Shown piece after piece: positions 11,780 through 20,691 of a stretch of 64,000 nucleotides of DNA. The DNA comes from Nocardia bovistercoris. Its GTDB lineage: Bacteria; Actinomycetota; Actinomycetes; Mycobacteriales; Mycobacteriaceae. Positions within the stretch are counted from its first letter, which is position 1, and every line of letters starts with the position of its first letter. The position numbers were made by a program, and so were the translations under genes. The stretch lies in NCBI RefSeq assembly GCF_015674855.1, contig NZ_JADMLG010000014.1, positions 124,001 through 188,000 of the forward strand. Reading direction: 5' to 3'. The notes under the pieces are model-generated. The model did no database searches. It was given only the letters and a program-made list of their open reading frames with translations, and was not told the DNA's origin.

Positions 11780-12018
11780 TTCTGCTTCAACAGGGTTTGC
11801 CCTGGTGTCGCTGGTCTGCGGCGCGAGTCGTCCGAGGTGGGGTGGGTCCGGGAATGGGACGCCGGGAGGGGCGAAAGGGCGGCAGAAGTGAAATGGTCGT
11901 GTGTAAGATCGGCTAACCTGTTCGGCAGCGACCGGACAGCGGCGATAGGTGAACCGGGGTACCGGTCCGTTGTCGGCAGTAGTCGGCGCCGGGATCCCGG
12001 TGTGAGAAAGGAAGTTTC
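11780..12018 (+). other. Leader/promoter region of the micro-peptide pair
   Basis: No gene is visible in this stretch. TAAGAT near 11907-11912 could be a -10 element, but no convincing -35 accompanies it. The region ends in GAAAGGAAG, a good ribosome site for the ATG at 12019. Confidence 0.4.
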
Positions 12019-12108
12019 ATGGAAGGCGTAGACATCGCCGCCCTGGTTGCCCTGCTCCTCGGAGTATTCGGCTCCGGCTCGTCGATCAACTACACCCCCG
12101 GCGCCTGA
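12019..12108 (+). CDS. Micro-peptide 1 (29 aa, one hydrophobic helix)
   Basis: A 29-codon frame starting at ATG 12019 with AAAGGAAG 5-12 nt upstream. The product begins MEGVDIAALVALLLGVFGSG and ends SSINYTPGA: an uncharged hydrophobic helix followed by a Gly/Ser-rich tail ending in TPG. It is too short for standard gene callers. A second gene 27 nt downstream encodes a paralog with the same layout, which argues strongly that both are translated. I do not recognise the family. Short helical peptides of this kind in mycolate bacteria include PorA/PorH channel subunits, but these are shorter and the link is speculative. Confidence 0.6.
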   Translation: MEGVDIAALVALLLGVFGSGSSINYTPGA

Positions 12109-12135
12109 GCGCGTCCTGGAAAGGAAACACACACT

Positions 12136-12231
12136 ATGGACACCGGAAGCGCGGGCTTCAGCGCCCTCTTCGCGGCACTGGCCAACCTGATAGCCACCGG
12201 CTCATCCATCTCGGTGACCCCCGGACTGTGA
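12136..12231 (+). CDS. Micro-peptide 2 (31 aa), paralog of micro-peptide 1
   Basis: 31 codons from ATG 12136, preceded by GGAAAGGAAA. The product starts MDTGSAGFSALFAALANLIA and ends TGSSISVTPGL. Aligned with micro-peptide 1 it keeps an acidic residue at position 2, the hydrophobic helix with AL-AAL spacing, and the GSSI--TPG end. The pair sits between uvrA and a strong terminator, so it forms its own small operon. Function unknown. A membrane, channel or secreted signalling peptide are all possible. Confidence 0.6.
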   Translation: MDTGSAGFSALFAALANLIATGSSISVTPGL

Positions 12232-12239
12232 ACGCCGTT

Positions 12240-12270
12240 GACGGGGCGGGCGCGCGGGGCCTGCCCCGTC
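12240..12270. terminator. Terminator between micro-peptide operon and convergent hydrolase
   Basis: GACGGGGC at 12240-12247 pairs with GCCCCGTC at 12263-12270, with extra inner pairs, 9 nt after the micro-peptide 2 stop and followed by TTCGTCTC. It lies just before the stop of the minus-strand hydrolase and can act both ways. Confidence 0.7.
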
Positions 12271-12276
12271 TTCGTC

Positions 12277-12987
12277 TCATCCCTGGCCCACGATCCCGTC
12301 CACGAGTTCGGCCAGCGCGTCCGGCTCCGACCACATCGGCCAGTGCCCGGTCGGCAGATCGACCAACACCGCGCCCACCCGAGGGACCTCGGAGAAGATC
12401 GGGGCCTCCCCGCTCGTACTCAACTGTCCGACCAGATCCGCGGCGATACTCGTGCACACCACCGTCGTCGGCACCGCGAGCCTGGCTGTCGATTCGCTCA
12501 ACTCCAGCGGCGCGCCCGCGATACTCGCGGGCTGCGACACCGCCCGCTCCCGGAACCTGGCCAACGCCTTGTCGTCGAGTCCGGTGAGACTGTTGCCCTC
12601 GGCCTCCAACTCCGCCCACGACGGCAGCGCGAACTCGCGCGCCGAACCCAGGTCGTCGCGCAGCACGAACCCGTCCGGAATCGGCGCGCTGTCGATGTAG
12701 ATCGCGTGCCTGACCCGCTCGGGCGCACGGTCGGTGGCCAGATACGCGGGCACCGCGCCGCCGGAGTGCGCGACCAGCACCGCGTCGCCGTCGGGGCCGA
12801 TGGCCGCCACGATCGCCCGCGCCTGATCCGCGAGTGTGGCGTCGAGTCGGTGCGCGTCCTCGGGGTCGAGGCCGGGCAGGGTCAGCGCGCACACCTCGTG
12901 CCCGCGTTCCCGCAGCCGCTCGCCCACCTCGTCCCACGCCCACGCGCCGAGCCAGAATCCCGGAATCAATACGACCCGAGTCGTCAT
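12277..12987 (-). CDS. Alpha/beta hydrolase
   Basis: 236 residues. Opening strand VVLIPGFWLGAWAWDEV supplies the oxyanion region; the nucleophile elbow is VAHSGGAV (Ser near 95), and the catalytic His is likely in PTGHWPMWSEP near the C-terminus. The pattern matches small cytosolic esterase/lipase-like hydrolases of the EstC/salicylate-esterase type. No signal peptide. The substrate is not evident. The ATG at 12987 has GGAGGGGAC directly upstream. Confidence 0.8.
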   Translation of the reverse strand: MTTRVVLIPGFWLGAWAWDEVGERLRERGHEVCALTLPGLDPEDAHRLDATLADQARAIVAAIGPDGDAVLVAHSGGAVPAYLATDRAPERVRHAIYIDSAPIPDGFVLRDDLGSAREFALPSWAELEAEGNSLTGLDDKALARFRERAVSQPASIAGAPLELSESTARLAVPTTVVCTSIAADLVGQLSTSGEAPIFSEVPRVGAVLVDLPTGHWPMWSEPDALAELVDGIVGQG

Positions 12988-13039
12988 GTCCCCTCCAAAT
13001 CTCGCGGATCAACCCGGCGCGCCCGTGCGGGCGGCGGCG

Positions 13040-13381
13040 CTAGTAGACCGGACCCGTGTACTTCTCGCCCGGCCCTTGACCCGGCTGGTCCGGGTGGGCC
13101 GACGCTTCGCGGAACGCCCGCTGCAATGCCTGCAAGCCGTCGCGGATCGGACCCGCGTGCGGCCCGAGGTATTCGACCGAGGCGGTGACCAGACCCGCGA
13201 GCGCGGTGATCACCCGACGCGCCTCGTCCAGGTCGAGGCGCGAGCCGCCGTTCGGGTCCTCCTCGGCCAGTCCGAGCTTCTCGGCCGCCGAACTCATGAG
13301 CATCACCGCGGCGCGGCTGATCACCTCCACCGCGGGAATGTCGGCGAGTTCGCGCACCGGGACGTCCGGCTGTTCAGTCAT
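13040..13381 (-). CDS. DUF1844 family protein
   Basis: 113 residues from ATG 13381 (MTEQPDVPVRELADIPAVEV). The central part SRAAVMLMSSAAEKLGL and the LDEARRVITALAGLV helix are typical of DUF1844 proteins, which in actinobacteria commonly sit immediately before infC and are transcribed away from it, as here. Function unknown. A longer upstream frame (to 13606) lacks similarity, so I chose the inner ATG. Confidence 0.8.
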   Translation of the reverse strand: MTEQPDVPVRELADIPAVEVISRAAVMLMSSAAEKLGLAEEDPNGGSRLDLDEARRVITALAGLVTASVEYLGPHAGPIRDGLQALQRAFREASAHPDQPGQGPGEKYTGPVY

Positions 13382-13633
13382 ATCGGCAAGGCTAGGCGGC
13401 GGGGTCGCGGCCGCTGCGCGCGCCCGGTGGTCGACACCGCCGCTTCGGGCATGTCCGCAGTTCAGGGCGCGATTCTCGAGGTCGGGGCGGGGCGCGATTC
13501 GGCGATAGCGTTCGGCAATGTTAGACTTCTCGCTGACGACCGCCCCGGACTTGCGCCGGGGCCGATAAGTGGAGCCCGACTCCCACCGTTGCCGACATGG
13601 CATCAAGCCATCGTACGTTCAACGGTCCGGTCA

Positions 13634-13652
13634 CCCGCCCACGCCGGGCGGG
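13634..13652 (+). other. Hairpin in the infC leader
   Basis: A perfect 7-bp stem CCCGCCC / GGGCGGG with loop ACGCC. It is part of the long leader before infC and may be an alternative structure to the downstream attenuator. Confidence 0.4.
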
Positions 13653-13740
13653 ATTCTCGTGCGAAGCGCATCGCCTTCGACGCGGGATCGACGTGTGTGC
13701 GCCGCTGTGCGATCACCTCCGTCGATGATCGGTCGACTCG

Positions 13741-13776
13741 GGCCTCGTGGTGAAGAAATTCACCGCGGGGCTTTTG
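13741..13776 (+). promoter_or_regulatory. Transcription attenuator (intrinsic terminator) in the infC-rpmI-rplT leader
   Basis: GCCTCGTGGTGAA (13742-13754) pairs over 13 bp, with two G-U wobbles, to TTCACCGCGGGGC (13759-13771) around a GAAA loop, followed at once by TTTT. No plus-strand gene precedes it, so it must act on the infC transcript, about 70 nt before the start codon. IF3-L35-L20 operons in Bacillus are controlled by L20 binding to a leader; a similar feedback is inferred here. Confidence 0.65.
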
Positions 13777-13833
13777 TGTTGAACATGGGGTTGCATTCAT
13801 TGCGCGCGGTCGTCCGACGACACCGTTTGACCT

Positions 13834-13843
13834 AGGAGGCCCC

Positions 13844-13846
<3 letters not shown>
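13834..13846 (+). promoter_or_regulatory. Shine-Dalgarno and AUC start codon of infC
   Basis: A perfect AGGAGG (13834-13839) lies 4 nt before ATC (13844-13846). The codons after it read STETRINDRIR, the conserved IF3 N-terminus, and no AUG/GUG/UUG lies nearby in frame. Rare start codons on infC are known (AUU in E. coli) and let IF3 control its own translation. Confidence 0.8.
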
Positions 13847-14512
<666 letters not shown>

Positions 14513-14569
14513 CACCGACAGAACCGGTGGTTCGCGAGAGCCACCGGCACGAGACAGATAGAGGAATCC

Positions 14570-14764
14570 ATGCCGAAGATGAAGAGTCACAGCGGCGCCT
14601 CGAAGCGATTCAAGGTGTCCGGTAAAGGCAAGCTGCTGCGTCAGCAGGCGAACCGTCGCCACCTGTTCGAGCACAAGCCCACCCGCCGGACTCGTCGTCT
14701 GGACGGCACGGAGGTCGTCGCGGCTGCCGACGTCCGTCGCGTGAAGAAGCTGCTGGGTATCTGA
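14570..14764 (+). CDS. rpmI: 50S ribosomal protein L35
   Basis: 64 residues, full length for L35: MPKMKSHSGASKRFKVSGKG at the start and a Lys/Arg-rich body ending VKKLLGI. The ribosome site AGAGGAA lies just before ATG 14570. It sits 57 nt after infC and 104 nt before rplT in the standard operon order. Confidence 0.97.
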   Translation: MPKMKSHSGASKRFKVSGKGKLLRQQANRRHLFEHKPTRRTRRLDGTEVVAAADVRRVKKLLGI

Positions 14765-14868
14765 CACCCGCCCCCGCGGCACAGCGCGACCGGAGACTTC
14801 CGGCGCCATCCCGACCGACCATATTCGGGCGCTACACACGCGCCCCCAACTTCGAACAGGACTGACCA

Positions 14869-15249
14869 GTGGCACGCGTCAAGAGGGCCGTCAACGCTCA
14901 GAAGAAGCGCCGTTCCATCCTCGAGGCATCCAAGGGCTACCGCGGCCAGCGCTCGCGGCTGTACCGCAAGGCCAAGGAACAGCAGCTGCACTCGCTCACC
15001 TACGCCTACCGGGACCGCCGGGCGCGCAAGGGTGACTTCCGCAAGCTGTGGATCGCGCGCATCAACGCCGCGGCGCGGATCAACGACATCACCTACAACC
15101 GCTTCATCCAGGGCCTGAAGGCCGCGGGTGTCGAGGTCGATCGCAAGATCCTCGCCGAGCTGGCCGTCTCCGACGCCGAGGCGTTCGCCGGACTGGTCGC
15201 GGTCGCGAAGGCGGCGCTGCCCGCCGACGTGAACGCGCAGGCCGCCTGA
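14869..15249 (+). CDS. rplT: 50S ribosomal protein L20
   Basis: 126 residues starting at GTG (MARVKRAVNAQKKRR), with GYRGQRSRLYRKAKEQ and YAYRDRRARKGDFRKLWI, all standard L20 features. L20 binds 23S rRNA early in 50S assembly. In Firmicutes it also represses this operon through the leader, so the attenuator at 13741-13776 is a candidate target. The next gene begins within 3 nt of its stop. Confidence 0.97.
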   Translation: MARVKRAVNAQKKRRSILEASKGYRGQRSRLYRKAKEQQLHSLTYAYRDRRARKGDFRKLWIARINAAARINDITYNRFIQGLKAAGVEVDRKILAELAVSDAEAFAGLVAVAKAALPADVNAQAA

Positions 15250-15251
15250 GC

Positions 15252-16064
15252 TTGACTCCAACCCCGGAACGACCCGTGGAAGCGCTCTCCGAGCGGAATC
15301 CGCGGGTCGTTTCCGCTGTGAAGCTCCATCGCGCCGTCCAGCGCCGCCAGAGCGGGCGCTTCCTCGCCGAGGGCGCGAATTCCGTCGCCGCGGCCCTGGA
15401 GACCGGGCGGGTGCGCGAGCTGTTCTATTCGGCGCAGGCCGCGTCACGTGAGCACGAACTCGTCGCCGGGGCGGCGGCCGTCGGCGTGCGGGTCACCCTG
15501 GTGAGTGATCGCGCGGCGCGCAAGCTCTCCGAGACGGTGACGGCGCCGGGCCTGGTCGCGGTGTGCGATCTGATCGATGTCGCGTTGGCCGAGGTGCTCG
15601 ACGCGGGTCCGCGGCTGCTCGCGGTGCCGGTGGAGATCGCCGAACCGGGCAATGCGGGCACGCTGATCCGGGTGGCCGACGCGGTCGGCGCGGACGGCGT
15701 CGTGCTCGCGGGCGACACCGTGGATCCGCACAACGGCAAATGCGTACGCGCCAGCGCGGGCAGCGTGTTCCACGTGCCGATCGCGCGCGGCCACGATATC
15801 GACGCCACGCTGGATGCCATCGCCGCCGCCGGGGTGACGCTCGTGGCCACCGCGGCCGACGGCGAGGTGGACCTGGACGACGCGGGGCAGATCCTGTCGG
15901 GTCCGGTGGCGTGGCTGTTCGGCAACGAGGCGCACGGTCTCGATCCTGAGGTGGCCGCGCGCGCCGACCATCGCGTGCGCATCCCCATCCGTGGCCGCGC
16001 GGAGAGCCTCAACCTCGCCGCCGCGGCCGCCATCTGCCTGTACGCGGGTTCGCGCGTGCGGTGA
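15252..16064 (+). CDS. tsnR: SpoU-family (SPOUT) RNA 2'-O-methyltransferase
   Basis: Up to 270 residues. An N-terminal substrate-binding domain (VKLHRAVQRRQSGRFLAEG) precedes a SpoU catalytic domain with motif 1 EPGNAGTLIRVADA, motif 2 WLFGNEAHGL and motif 3 IPIRGRAESLNLAAAAAIC. It methylates rRNA or tRNA 2'-hydroxyls with SAM. The ortholog Rv1644 (tsnR) follows rplT in mycobacteria. Start choice: TTG 15252 or GTG 15276; neither has a strong ribosome site, and translational coupling to rplT favours the first. Confidence 0.88.
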   Translation: MTPTPERPVEALSERNPRVVSAVKLHRAVQRRQSGRFLAEGANSVAAALETGRVRELFYSAQAASREHELVAGAAAVGVRVTLVSDRAARKLSETVTAPGLVAVCDLIDVALAEVLDAGPRLLAVPVEIAEPGNAGTLIRVADAVGADGVVLAGDTVDPHNGKCVRASAGSVFHVPIARGHDIDATLDAIAAAGVTLVATAADGEVDLDDAGQILSGPVAWLFGNEAHGLDPEVAARADHRVRIPIRGRAESLNLAAAAAICLYAGSRVR

Positions 16065-16204
16065 CTCCCGTCGCTGTCGCGCGGCGTGTCGAAGGTCGGG
16101 CGCCGCACATCGGCGCCAGGTCACGCCACGCTGCCGCGCGTGCGGTGCGTCGGGGATCCGCGGTCCCGGTGATCCGTGGCGAGCGGGCATGCAGGCGAAG
16201 AGTC

Positions 16205-16309
16205 GTTCGCCCCGGCGAGCCGGTGTGATGTGTGCGCCTGGCAGCGCCGGACGAACAAGCACGGGGTGGCGCGCGTTGTTCGCCCCGGCGATGCCGGTGT
16301 GATGTGTGC
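16205..16309 (+). repeat. Two near-identical direct repeats of about 31 bp
   Basis: Copies at 16205-16235 and 16278-16309 share GTTCGCCCCGGCGA, then a 1-base difference in length, then CCGGTGTGATGTGTGC. They lie in the non-coding stretch between tsnR and the toxin-antitoxin genes, 73 bp apart. No gene is visible in 16065-16364. Confidence 0.6.
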
Positions 16310-16328
16310 CGGGTCGGGTTCGGGTTGT

Positions 16329-16357
16329 CGGTACAACCGAGGTGTTCGCCTGTACCG
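16329..16357. promoter_or_regulatory. Inverted repeat, likely antitoxin operator
   Basis: CGGTACA (16329-16335) and TGTACCG (16351-16357) are exact inverse complements separated by 15 nt. TACCGT at 16353-16358 could be a -10 placing transcription start at the GTG (16365), which would make the mRNA leaderless. Autorepression by the antitoxin is the usual arrangement. Confidence 0.5.
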
Positions 16358-16364
16358 TGGATAT

Positions 16365-16619
16365 GTGACGAAACCGGTCAATATGCGGTTGCCGCACGAA
16401 CTCGTCGAGGCGGCGCGGCGGGTCGCCGATCGCGAGGGTATCTCGTTGACCGCCTTCGCCGTCAGGGCGATCGAGGCGGATCTGCTGCGCAGGGAGTTCG
16501 CCGAGCATGCCCGTATGGTGACCGAGGCCGAGGATGCCGACCGGCTCGCGGGCAAGTCCCGCGCGGTGCGCGACGGCCTGTCGAGATGGAAGCGGGACCG
16601 CTCCAGCGGGGCGGCGTGA
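16365..16619 (+). CDS. Antitoxin of a MazEF-like toxin-antitoxin module
   Basis: 84 residues from GTG 16365. The N-terminal half MRLPHELVEAARRVADREGI, followed by SLTAFAVRAIEADL, is a ribbon-helix-helix DNA-binding domain. The charged C-terminal part is the likely toxin-neutralising tail. It is followed 9 nt later by a MazF-like toxin gene. The frame is open upstream of the GTG, but the similarity begins here and the operator lies immediately before it. Confidence 0.7.
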   Translation: MTKPVNMRLPHELVEAARRVADREGISLTAFAVRAIEADLLRREFAEHARMVTEAEDADRLAGKSRAVRDGLSRWKRDRSSGAA

Positions 16620-16628
16620 AGCGCGGTC

Positions 16629-16943
16629 GTGAAACAGGGCGACGTCTACATCTCCGAACCGTCGGCGTTGACCGGCGCGCGTGACCTGTATCTCGTCGTC
16701 TCCAGTGACGAATACAACAACGCGGAAGGGCCGACGGTGGTGGTCGTCGAGATCGAAACCGGAACGCGTTTCCGCGCAACGCCTTTCGGTACCGCGGTGG
16801 AGACCCCGTTCGGGGTGGCTCTGGCCGACCGGCTGCTGTGGCTGCCGCGCGTACTCGTCGGGCAGCGCTTCGACGTCCTCGATCCCGACCTGACCCGTCA
16901 GGTGGTCGACGCGGGCTGCCGGGTGCTGCGCGGCGTGCTCTGA
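16629..16943 (+). CDS. MazF/PemK-like toxin
   Basis: 104 residues from GTG 16629. The start KQGDVYISEP and the strand LYLVVSSDEYNNAEGPTVVV match the MazF beta-barrel pattern (G-D-hydrophobic near residue 4, then hydrophobic-VVSSD). LPRVLVGQRFDVLDPDL resembles the later strand and helix. MazF toxins are mRNA or tRNA endoribonucleases. The predicted catalytic Arg of classic MazF is not obvious, so activity is uncertain. The pair occupies the gap between tsnR and pheS, where other genes sit in M. tuberculosis; this suggests local insertion. Confidence 0.65.
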   Translation: MKQGDVYISEPSALTGARDLYLVVSSDEYNNAEGPTVVVVEIETGTRFRATPFGTAVETPFGVALADRLLWLPRVLVGQRFDVLDPDLTRQVVDAGCRVLRGVL

Positions 16944-17090
16944 GCGCGGTCCGGACACACCCCGCGACGTCGCCGGGCGGTAATCCGAATGAAGTGGGTA
17001 TGGCCGATCCCATAGGATTCTTGCTTGGCAATGTGGGTAAGCATCCGCCGTACCCGTGTGAACTGATCCCAAGGGGAGAGTCGAACGATC

Positions 17091-18155
17091 GTGGCCGACG
17101 ACACGAAAGCCGCCGCCGAAGCGAGCGCGGAGCTGACCGAGGAGTCGCTGGCCGCCGCCGCGGCGGCGGCCGAGAAGGCGTTCGCCGCCGCCGCCGATCT
17201 GGACGCGCTCGCGGTCGCCAAGACCGACCATCTCGGCGGCAAGGCGCCGCTGGCGCTGGCCCAGCGGGCGCTCGGCGCGCTGCCGAAGTCGGAGAAGGCG
17301 GATGCCGGTAAACGCGTCAACGTCGCGCGGGCGCGGGTGTCGGAGGCGTTCGAGTCAAGGCGCGCTGTGCTGCTCGCCGAACGCGATGCCGCGGTGCTGG
17401 TCGCCGAGGCCATCGACGTCACGCTGCCCGCGCGCCGCGAACAGGTCGGCGCCCGGCACCCGATCACCGTGATCTCCGAGCGCATCGCCGACGTGTTCGT
17501 CGGAATGGGCTGGGAGGTGGCCGAGGGCCCCGAGGTCGAGACCGAGCACTTCAACTTCGACGCGCTCAACTTCCTGCCCGATCATCCCGCGCGCACCATG
17601 CAGGACACCTTCCACATCGCCCCGGAGGGTTCGCGCCAGGTGCTGCGCACCCACACCTCTCCCGTGCAGGTGCGTTCGATGCTGGAGCGGGAACTGCCGA
17701 TCTACGTCGTGTGTCCTGGCCGCACCTTCCGCACCGACGAACTCGACGCCACCCACACCCCGGTCTTCGCCCAGGTCGAGGGCCTCGCGGTGGACAAGGG
17801 CCTGACGATGGCGCATCTGCGCGGCACCCTCGACGCGTTCGCGCGCGCGCTGTTCGGTCCCGAGACGCGCACCAGGATGCGCCCCAACTACTTCCCGTTC
17901 ACCGAACCCTCCGCCGAGGTCGACGTGTGGTTCCCGGACAAGAAGGGCGGCGCGGGCTGGGTCGAATGGGGCGGCTGCGGCATGGTGAACCCGAAGGTGC
18001 TGATCGCCAGCGGGATCGATCCCGAGGTGTACAGCGGGTTCGCGTTCGGTATGGGCTTGGAGCGCACGTTGCAGTTCCGCAACGGCATCCCGGACATGCG
18101 CGACATCGTCGAGGGCGACGTGCGTTTCACGCTGCCCTTCGGTATCCGGTCCTGA
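17091..18155 (+). CDS. pheS: Phenylalanyl-tRNA synthetase alpha subunit
   Basis: 354 residues from GTG 17091. An N-terminal Ala-rich coiled coil is followed by the class II core: motif 1 around HPITVISERIADVFVGMGWE, motif 2 with GRTFRTDELDATHTPVFAQ, and motif 3 GFAFGMGLERTLQFRNGI. With PheT it forms the alpha2beta2 enzyme charging tRNA-Phe. Spacing to pheT is 31 nt. No T-box leader or Phe-rich leader peptide was seen upstream. Confidence 0.97.
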   Translation: MADDTKAAAEASAELTEESLAAAAAAAEKAFAAAADLDALAVAKTDHLGGKAPLALAQRALGALPKSEKADAGKRVNVARARVSEAFESRRAVLLAERDAAVLVAEAIDVTLPARREQVGARHPITVISERIADVFVGMGWEVAEGPEVETEHFNFDALNFLPDHPARTMQDTFHIAPEGSRQVLRTHTSPVQVRSMLERELPIYVVCPGRTFRTDELDATHTPVFAQVEGLAVDKGLTMAHLRGTLDAFARALFGPETRTRMRPNYFPFTEPSAEVDVWFPDKKGGAGWVEWGGCGMVNPKVLIASGIDPEVYSGFAFGMGLERTLQFRNGIPDMRDIVEGDVRFTLPFGIRS

Positions 18156-18186
18156 CCCACCTTCGATCGAGAGAGCGAAACGTCAA

Positions 18187-20691
18187 GTGCGAGTAGCGCA
18201 GTCCTGGCTGACCGATATCATCCGGCGCACCAACCCCGAGTGGTCGGTGACGCCGGAGGAGCTCGACGCCGGATTCGTCCGCGTCGGCCTCGAGGTGGAG
18301 GAGGTCGACGAACTCGAGCGGGTCGGCGGCGAGATCGCCACGCCGCTGGTCGTCGGCCGGGTCGCCGAGATCACCGAACTCACCGAGTTCAAGAAGCCGA
18401 TCCGGTTCTGCAAGGTGGATGTCGGCAATCCCGACCCGCAGGAGATCGTCTGCGGCGCGAGCAATTTCGCGGTCGGTGATCTGGTCGTCGTCGTGCTGCC
18501 CGGCGGCGTGCTGCCCGGCGGTTTCGCGATCTCCTCGCGCAAGACCTACGGACACGTGTCCAACGGCATGATCTGCTCGGTGGCCGAACTCGGTATCGGC
18601 AAGGACCACAGCGGCATCCTCGTGCTCGAGCCCGGCACCGCCGAGCCGGGGGCCGACGCCAACGAACTGCTCGGACTCGACGACACCGTCATCGAACTGA
18701 ACATCACCCCCGACCGGGGCTACTGCTTCTCGGTGCGCGGTCTGGCCCGTGAGCTGGCCTGCGGATTCGATCTCGAATACGCCGATCCCGCGGTGCGCAC
18801 GCTGCCCGACGCCGAGGCCGACGCCTGGCCGGTCACCGTCGAATCCGGTTCGCGGTGCACGCGGTTCGCGGTGCGCCGGGTCACCGGGATCGATCCGAAG
18901 GCCGTGAGCCCGTGGTGGCTGCAGCGTCGGCTGCTGCTGTCCGGGGTGCGTCCGATCTCGCCCGCTGTCGACGTGACCAACTACGTCATGCTCGAACTCG
19001 GCCAGCCGCTGCACGCCTTCGACGCCGCCGCCGTGCGCGGCGGTCTCGTGGTGCGCACCGCCAACAAGGGCGAGACGCTGCGCACCCTCGACGAGGTGGA
19101 GCGGGTGCTCGACGCCGAGGACGTGGTGATCGCCGACGACTCCGGCGTGATCTCGCTGGCGGGCGTGATGGGCGGCGCGAGCACCGAGGTCGGCGCGAGC
19201 ACCACCGATGTGGTGTTGGAGGCGGCCACCTGGAATCCGCTGCTGGTCTATCGCACCGCGCGCAGACACAAGCTGGTCTCGGAGGCGGGTAAGCGCTACG
19301 AGCGGGTCGTCGATCCCGAGATCAATGTCGCCGCGTTGGACCGGGCGGCCACGCTGCTGGCCGAGATCGCGGGCGGCACGATCGAATCCGCGCTCACCGA
19401 TGTCCGCATCCCGGTGCCCGCGCCCGAACCGATCCGCATCGATATCGATCTGGCCGACCGGGTCGCGGGCGTCACGTATCCGACCGGAACCTCGGCGCGC
19501 CGCCTCGCCCAGATCGGCTGCACGGTCGAGGTGGCGGTGAACGAGGCGACCGCGCACGGTCAGCTCGTGGTCACCCCGCCGAGCTGGCGGCCCGATCTCG
19601 CGCAGCCTGCCGACCTGGTCGAGGAGGTGCTTCGCCTCGAAGGGCTGGAGCAGATCCCGTCGGTGCTGCCGACGGCGCCCGCCGGTCGCGGACTCACCGC
19701 CGCCCAGCGCCGCCGCCGCGCGGTGAGCCGTGCGCTGGCCTTCGCGGGCGCGGTCGAGGTGCTGCCGCCGCCGTTCCTCGCGGCCGGTGTGTTCGACGTG
19801 TGGGGGCTGGACGCGGAGGATCCGCGTCGGGTCACCACGCGGGTGCTGAATCCGCTCGACGTGGAGCGCGCCGAATTGGCGACCACGCTGCTGCCGGGAC
19901 TGCTCGAGGTGGCCGCGCGCAATATCTCGCGCGGCACGCGCGACCTGACCCTGTACGGCATCGCGCAGGTCGTCGCGCCGGGTCCGAACACCCGGTCGGT
20001 CGACGCGCTGCCGGTCGATCGCCGTCCCACCGAGGAACAGATCGGCGAACTGCTGGATTCACTGCCCGCGCAGCCGGTGCACGTCGCCGCGGTGCTCACC
20101 GGACGGCGTGCGCCGCGCGGGCCGTGGGGACAGGGCCGCGCGGCCGAGGCCGCCGACGCGTTCGCGCTGGCGGATGTGATCGCCGACGCGGCCGGGGCGC
20201 GGATCGAGCGGCGCCCGGTCGCGCACCTGCCGTGGCATCCTGGCCGGTGCGCCGAACTCGTCGTCGACGGTGTCGTGGTCGGGTACGCGGGGGAGTTGCA
20301 TCCGGCCGTGCTCGAGCGCGCCGACCTGCCGCCACGCACCTGCGCGCTCGAACTCGATCTGGACGCGTTGCCGCTGGCGGAGGCACGCCCCGCACCGCTG
20401 GTCTCGCCGTTCCCCGCGGTGTTCCAGGACGTGTCGGTGAGCGTCGACCGGTCGGTGCCAGCGGCGTCGGTGGAGTCCGCGCTGCGCGGCGGCGGCGGTG
20501 ATCTGCTCGAGGACATCGCACTGTTCGACGTGTACGAGGGCGCGCAGGCGGGCGAGGGCCGCAAATCCCTCACCTACGCGCTGCGTTTCCGCGCGGCGGA
20601 CCGCACCCTCACCGAGGACGAGGCGAGTGCGGCGCGCGATGCGGCGGTGGCCGCTGCGGGTGCCGCCGTGGGCGCGGTGCTGCGCGGGTAG
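18187..20691 (+). CDS. pheT: Phenylalanyl-tRNA synthetase beta subunit
   Basis: 834 residues from GTG 18187, full length. It contains the EMAP/tRNA-binding OB fold (about 40-150, KVDVGNPDPQEIVCGASNF), the B3/B4 editing region, B5 (TPPSWRPDLAQPADLVEEV), the inactive synthetase-like domain, and the C-terminal FDX-ACB anticodon-binding domain (FPAVFQDVSVSVDRSVPA). Cotranscribed with pheS. Confidence 0.97.
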   Translation: MRVAQSWLTDIIRRTNPEWSVTPEELDAGFVRVGLEVEEVDELERVGGEIATPLVVGRVAEITELTEFKKPIRFCKVDVGNPDPQEIVCGASNFAVGDLVVVVLPGGVLPGGFAISSRKTYGHVSNGMICSVAELGIGKDHSGILVLEPGTAEPGADANELLGLDDTVIELNITPDRGYCFSVRGLARELACGFDLEYADPAVRTLPDAEADAWPVTVESGSRCTRFAVRRVTGIDPKAVSPWWLQRRLLLSGVRPISPAVDVTNYVMLELGQPLHAFDAAAVRGGLVVRTANKGETLRTLDEVERVLDAEDVVIADDSGVISLAGVMGGASTEVGASTTDVVLEAATWNPLLVYRTARRHKLVSEAGKRYERVVDPEINVAALDRAATLLAEIAGGTIESALTDVRIPVPAPEPIRIDIDLADRVAGVTYPTGTSARRLAQIGCTVEVAVNEATAHGQLVVTPPSWRPDLAQPADLVEEVLRLEGLEQIPSVLPTAPAGRGLTAAQRRRRAVSRALAFAGAVEVLPPPFLAAGVFDVWGLDAEDPRRVTTRVLNPLDVERAELATTLLPGLLEVAARNISRGTRDLTLYGIAQVVAPGPNTRSVDALPVDRRPTEEQIGELLDSLPAQPVHVAAVLTGRRAPRGPWGQGRAAEAADAFALADVIADAAGARIERRPVAHLPWHPGRCAELVVDGVVVGYAGELHPAVLERADLPPRTCALELDLDALPLAEARPAPLVSPFPAVFQDVSVSVDRSVPAASVESALRGGGGDLLEDIALFDVYEGAQAGEGRKSLTYALRFRAADRTLTEDEASAARDAAVAAAGAAVGAVLRG

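Noticed and set aside
13569..13835. 88-codon frame in the infC leader as a regulatory leader peptide
   Set aside because: It runs through both leader hairpins and ends at the infC ribosome site, but has no ribosome site or conserved residue pattern; structure explains the region better.
16944..17090. T-box or Phe-rich leader peptide upstream of pheST
   Set aside because: No T-box motif, specifier loop, terminator or run of Phe codons is present in the 147 nt.
15444..17231. A 595-codon minus-strand frame across tsnR, the toxin-antitoxin pair and pheS
   Set aside because: It is antisense to four recognised genes and resembles no protein family.
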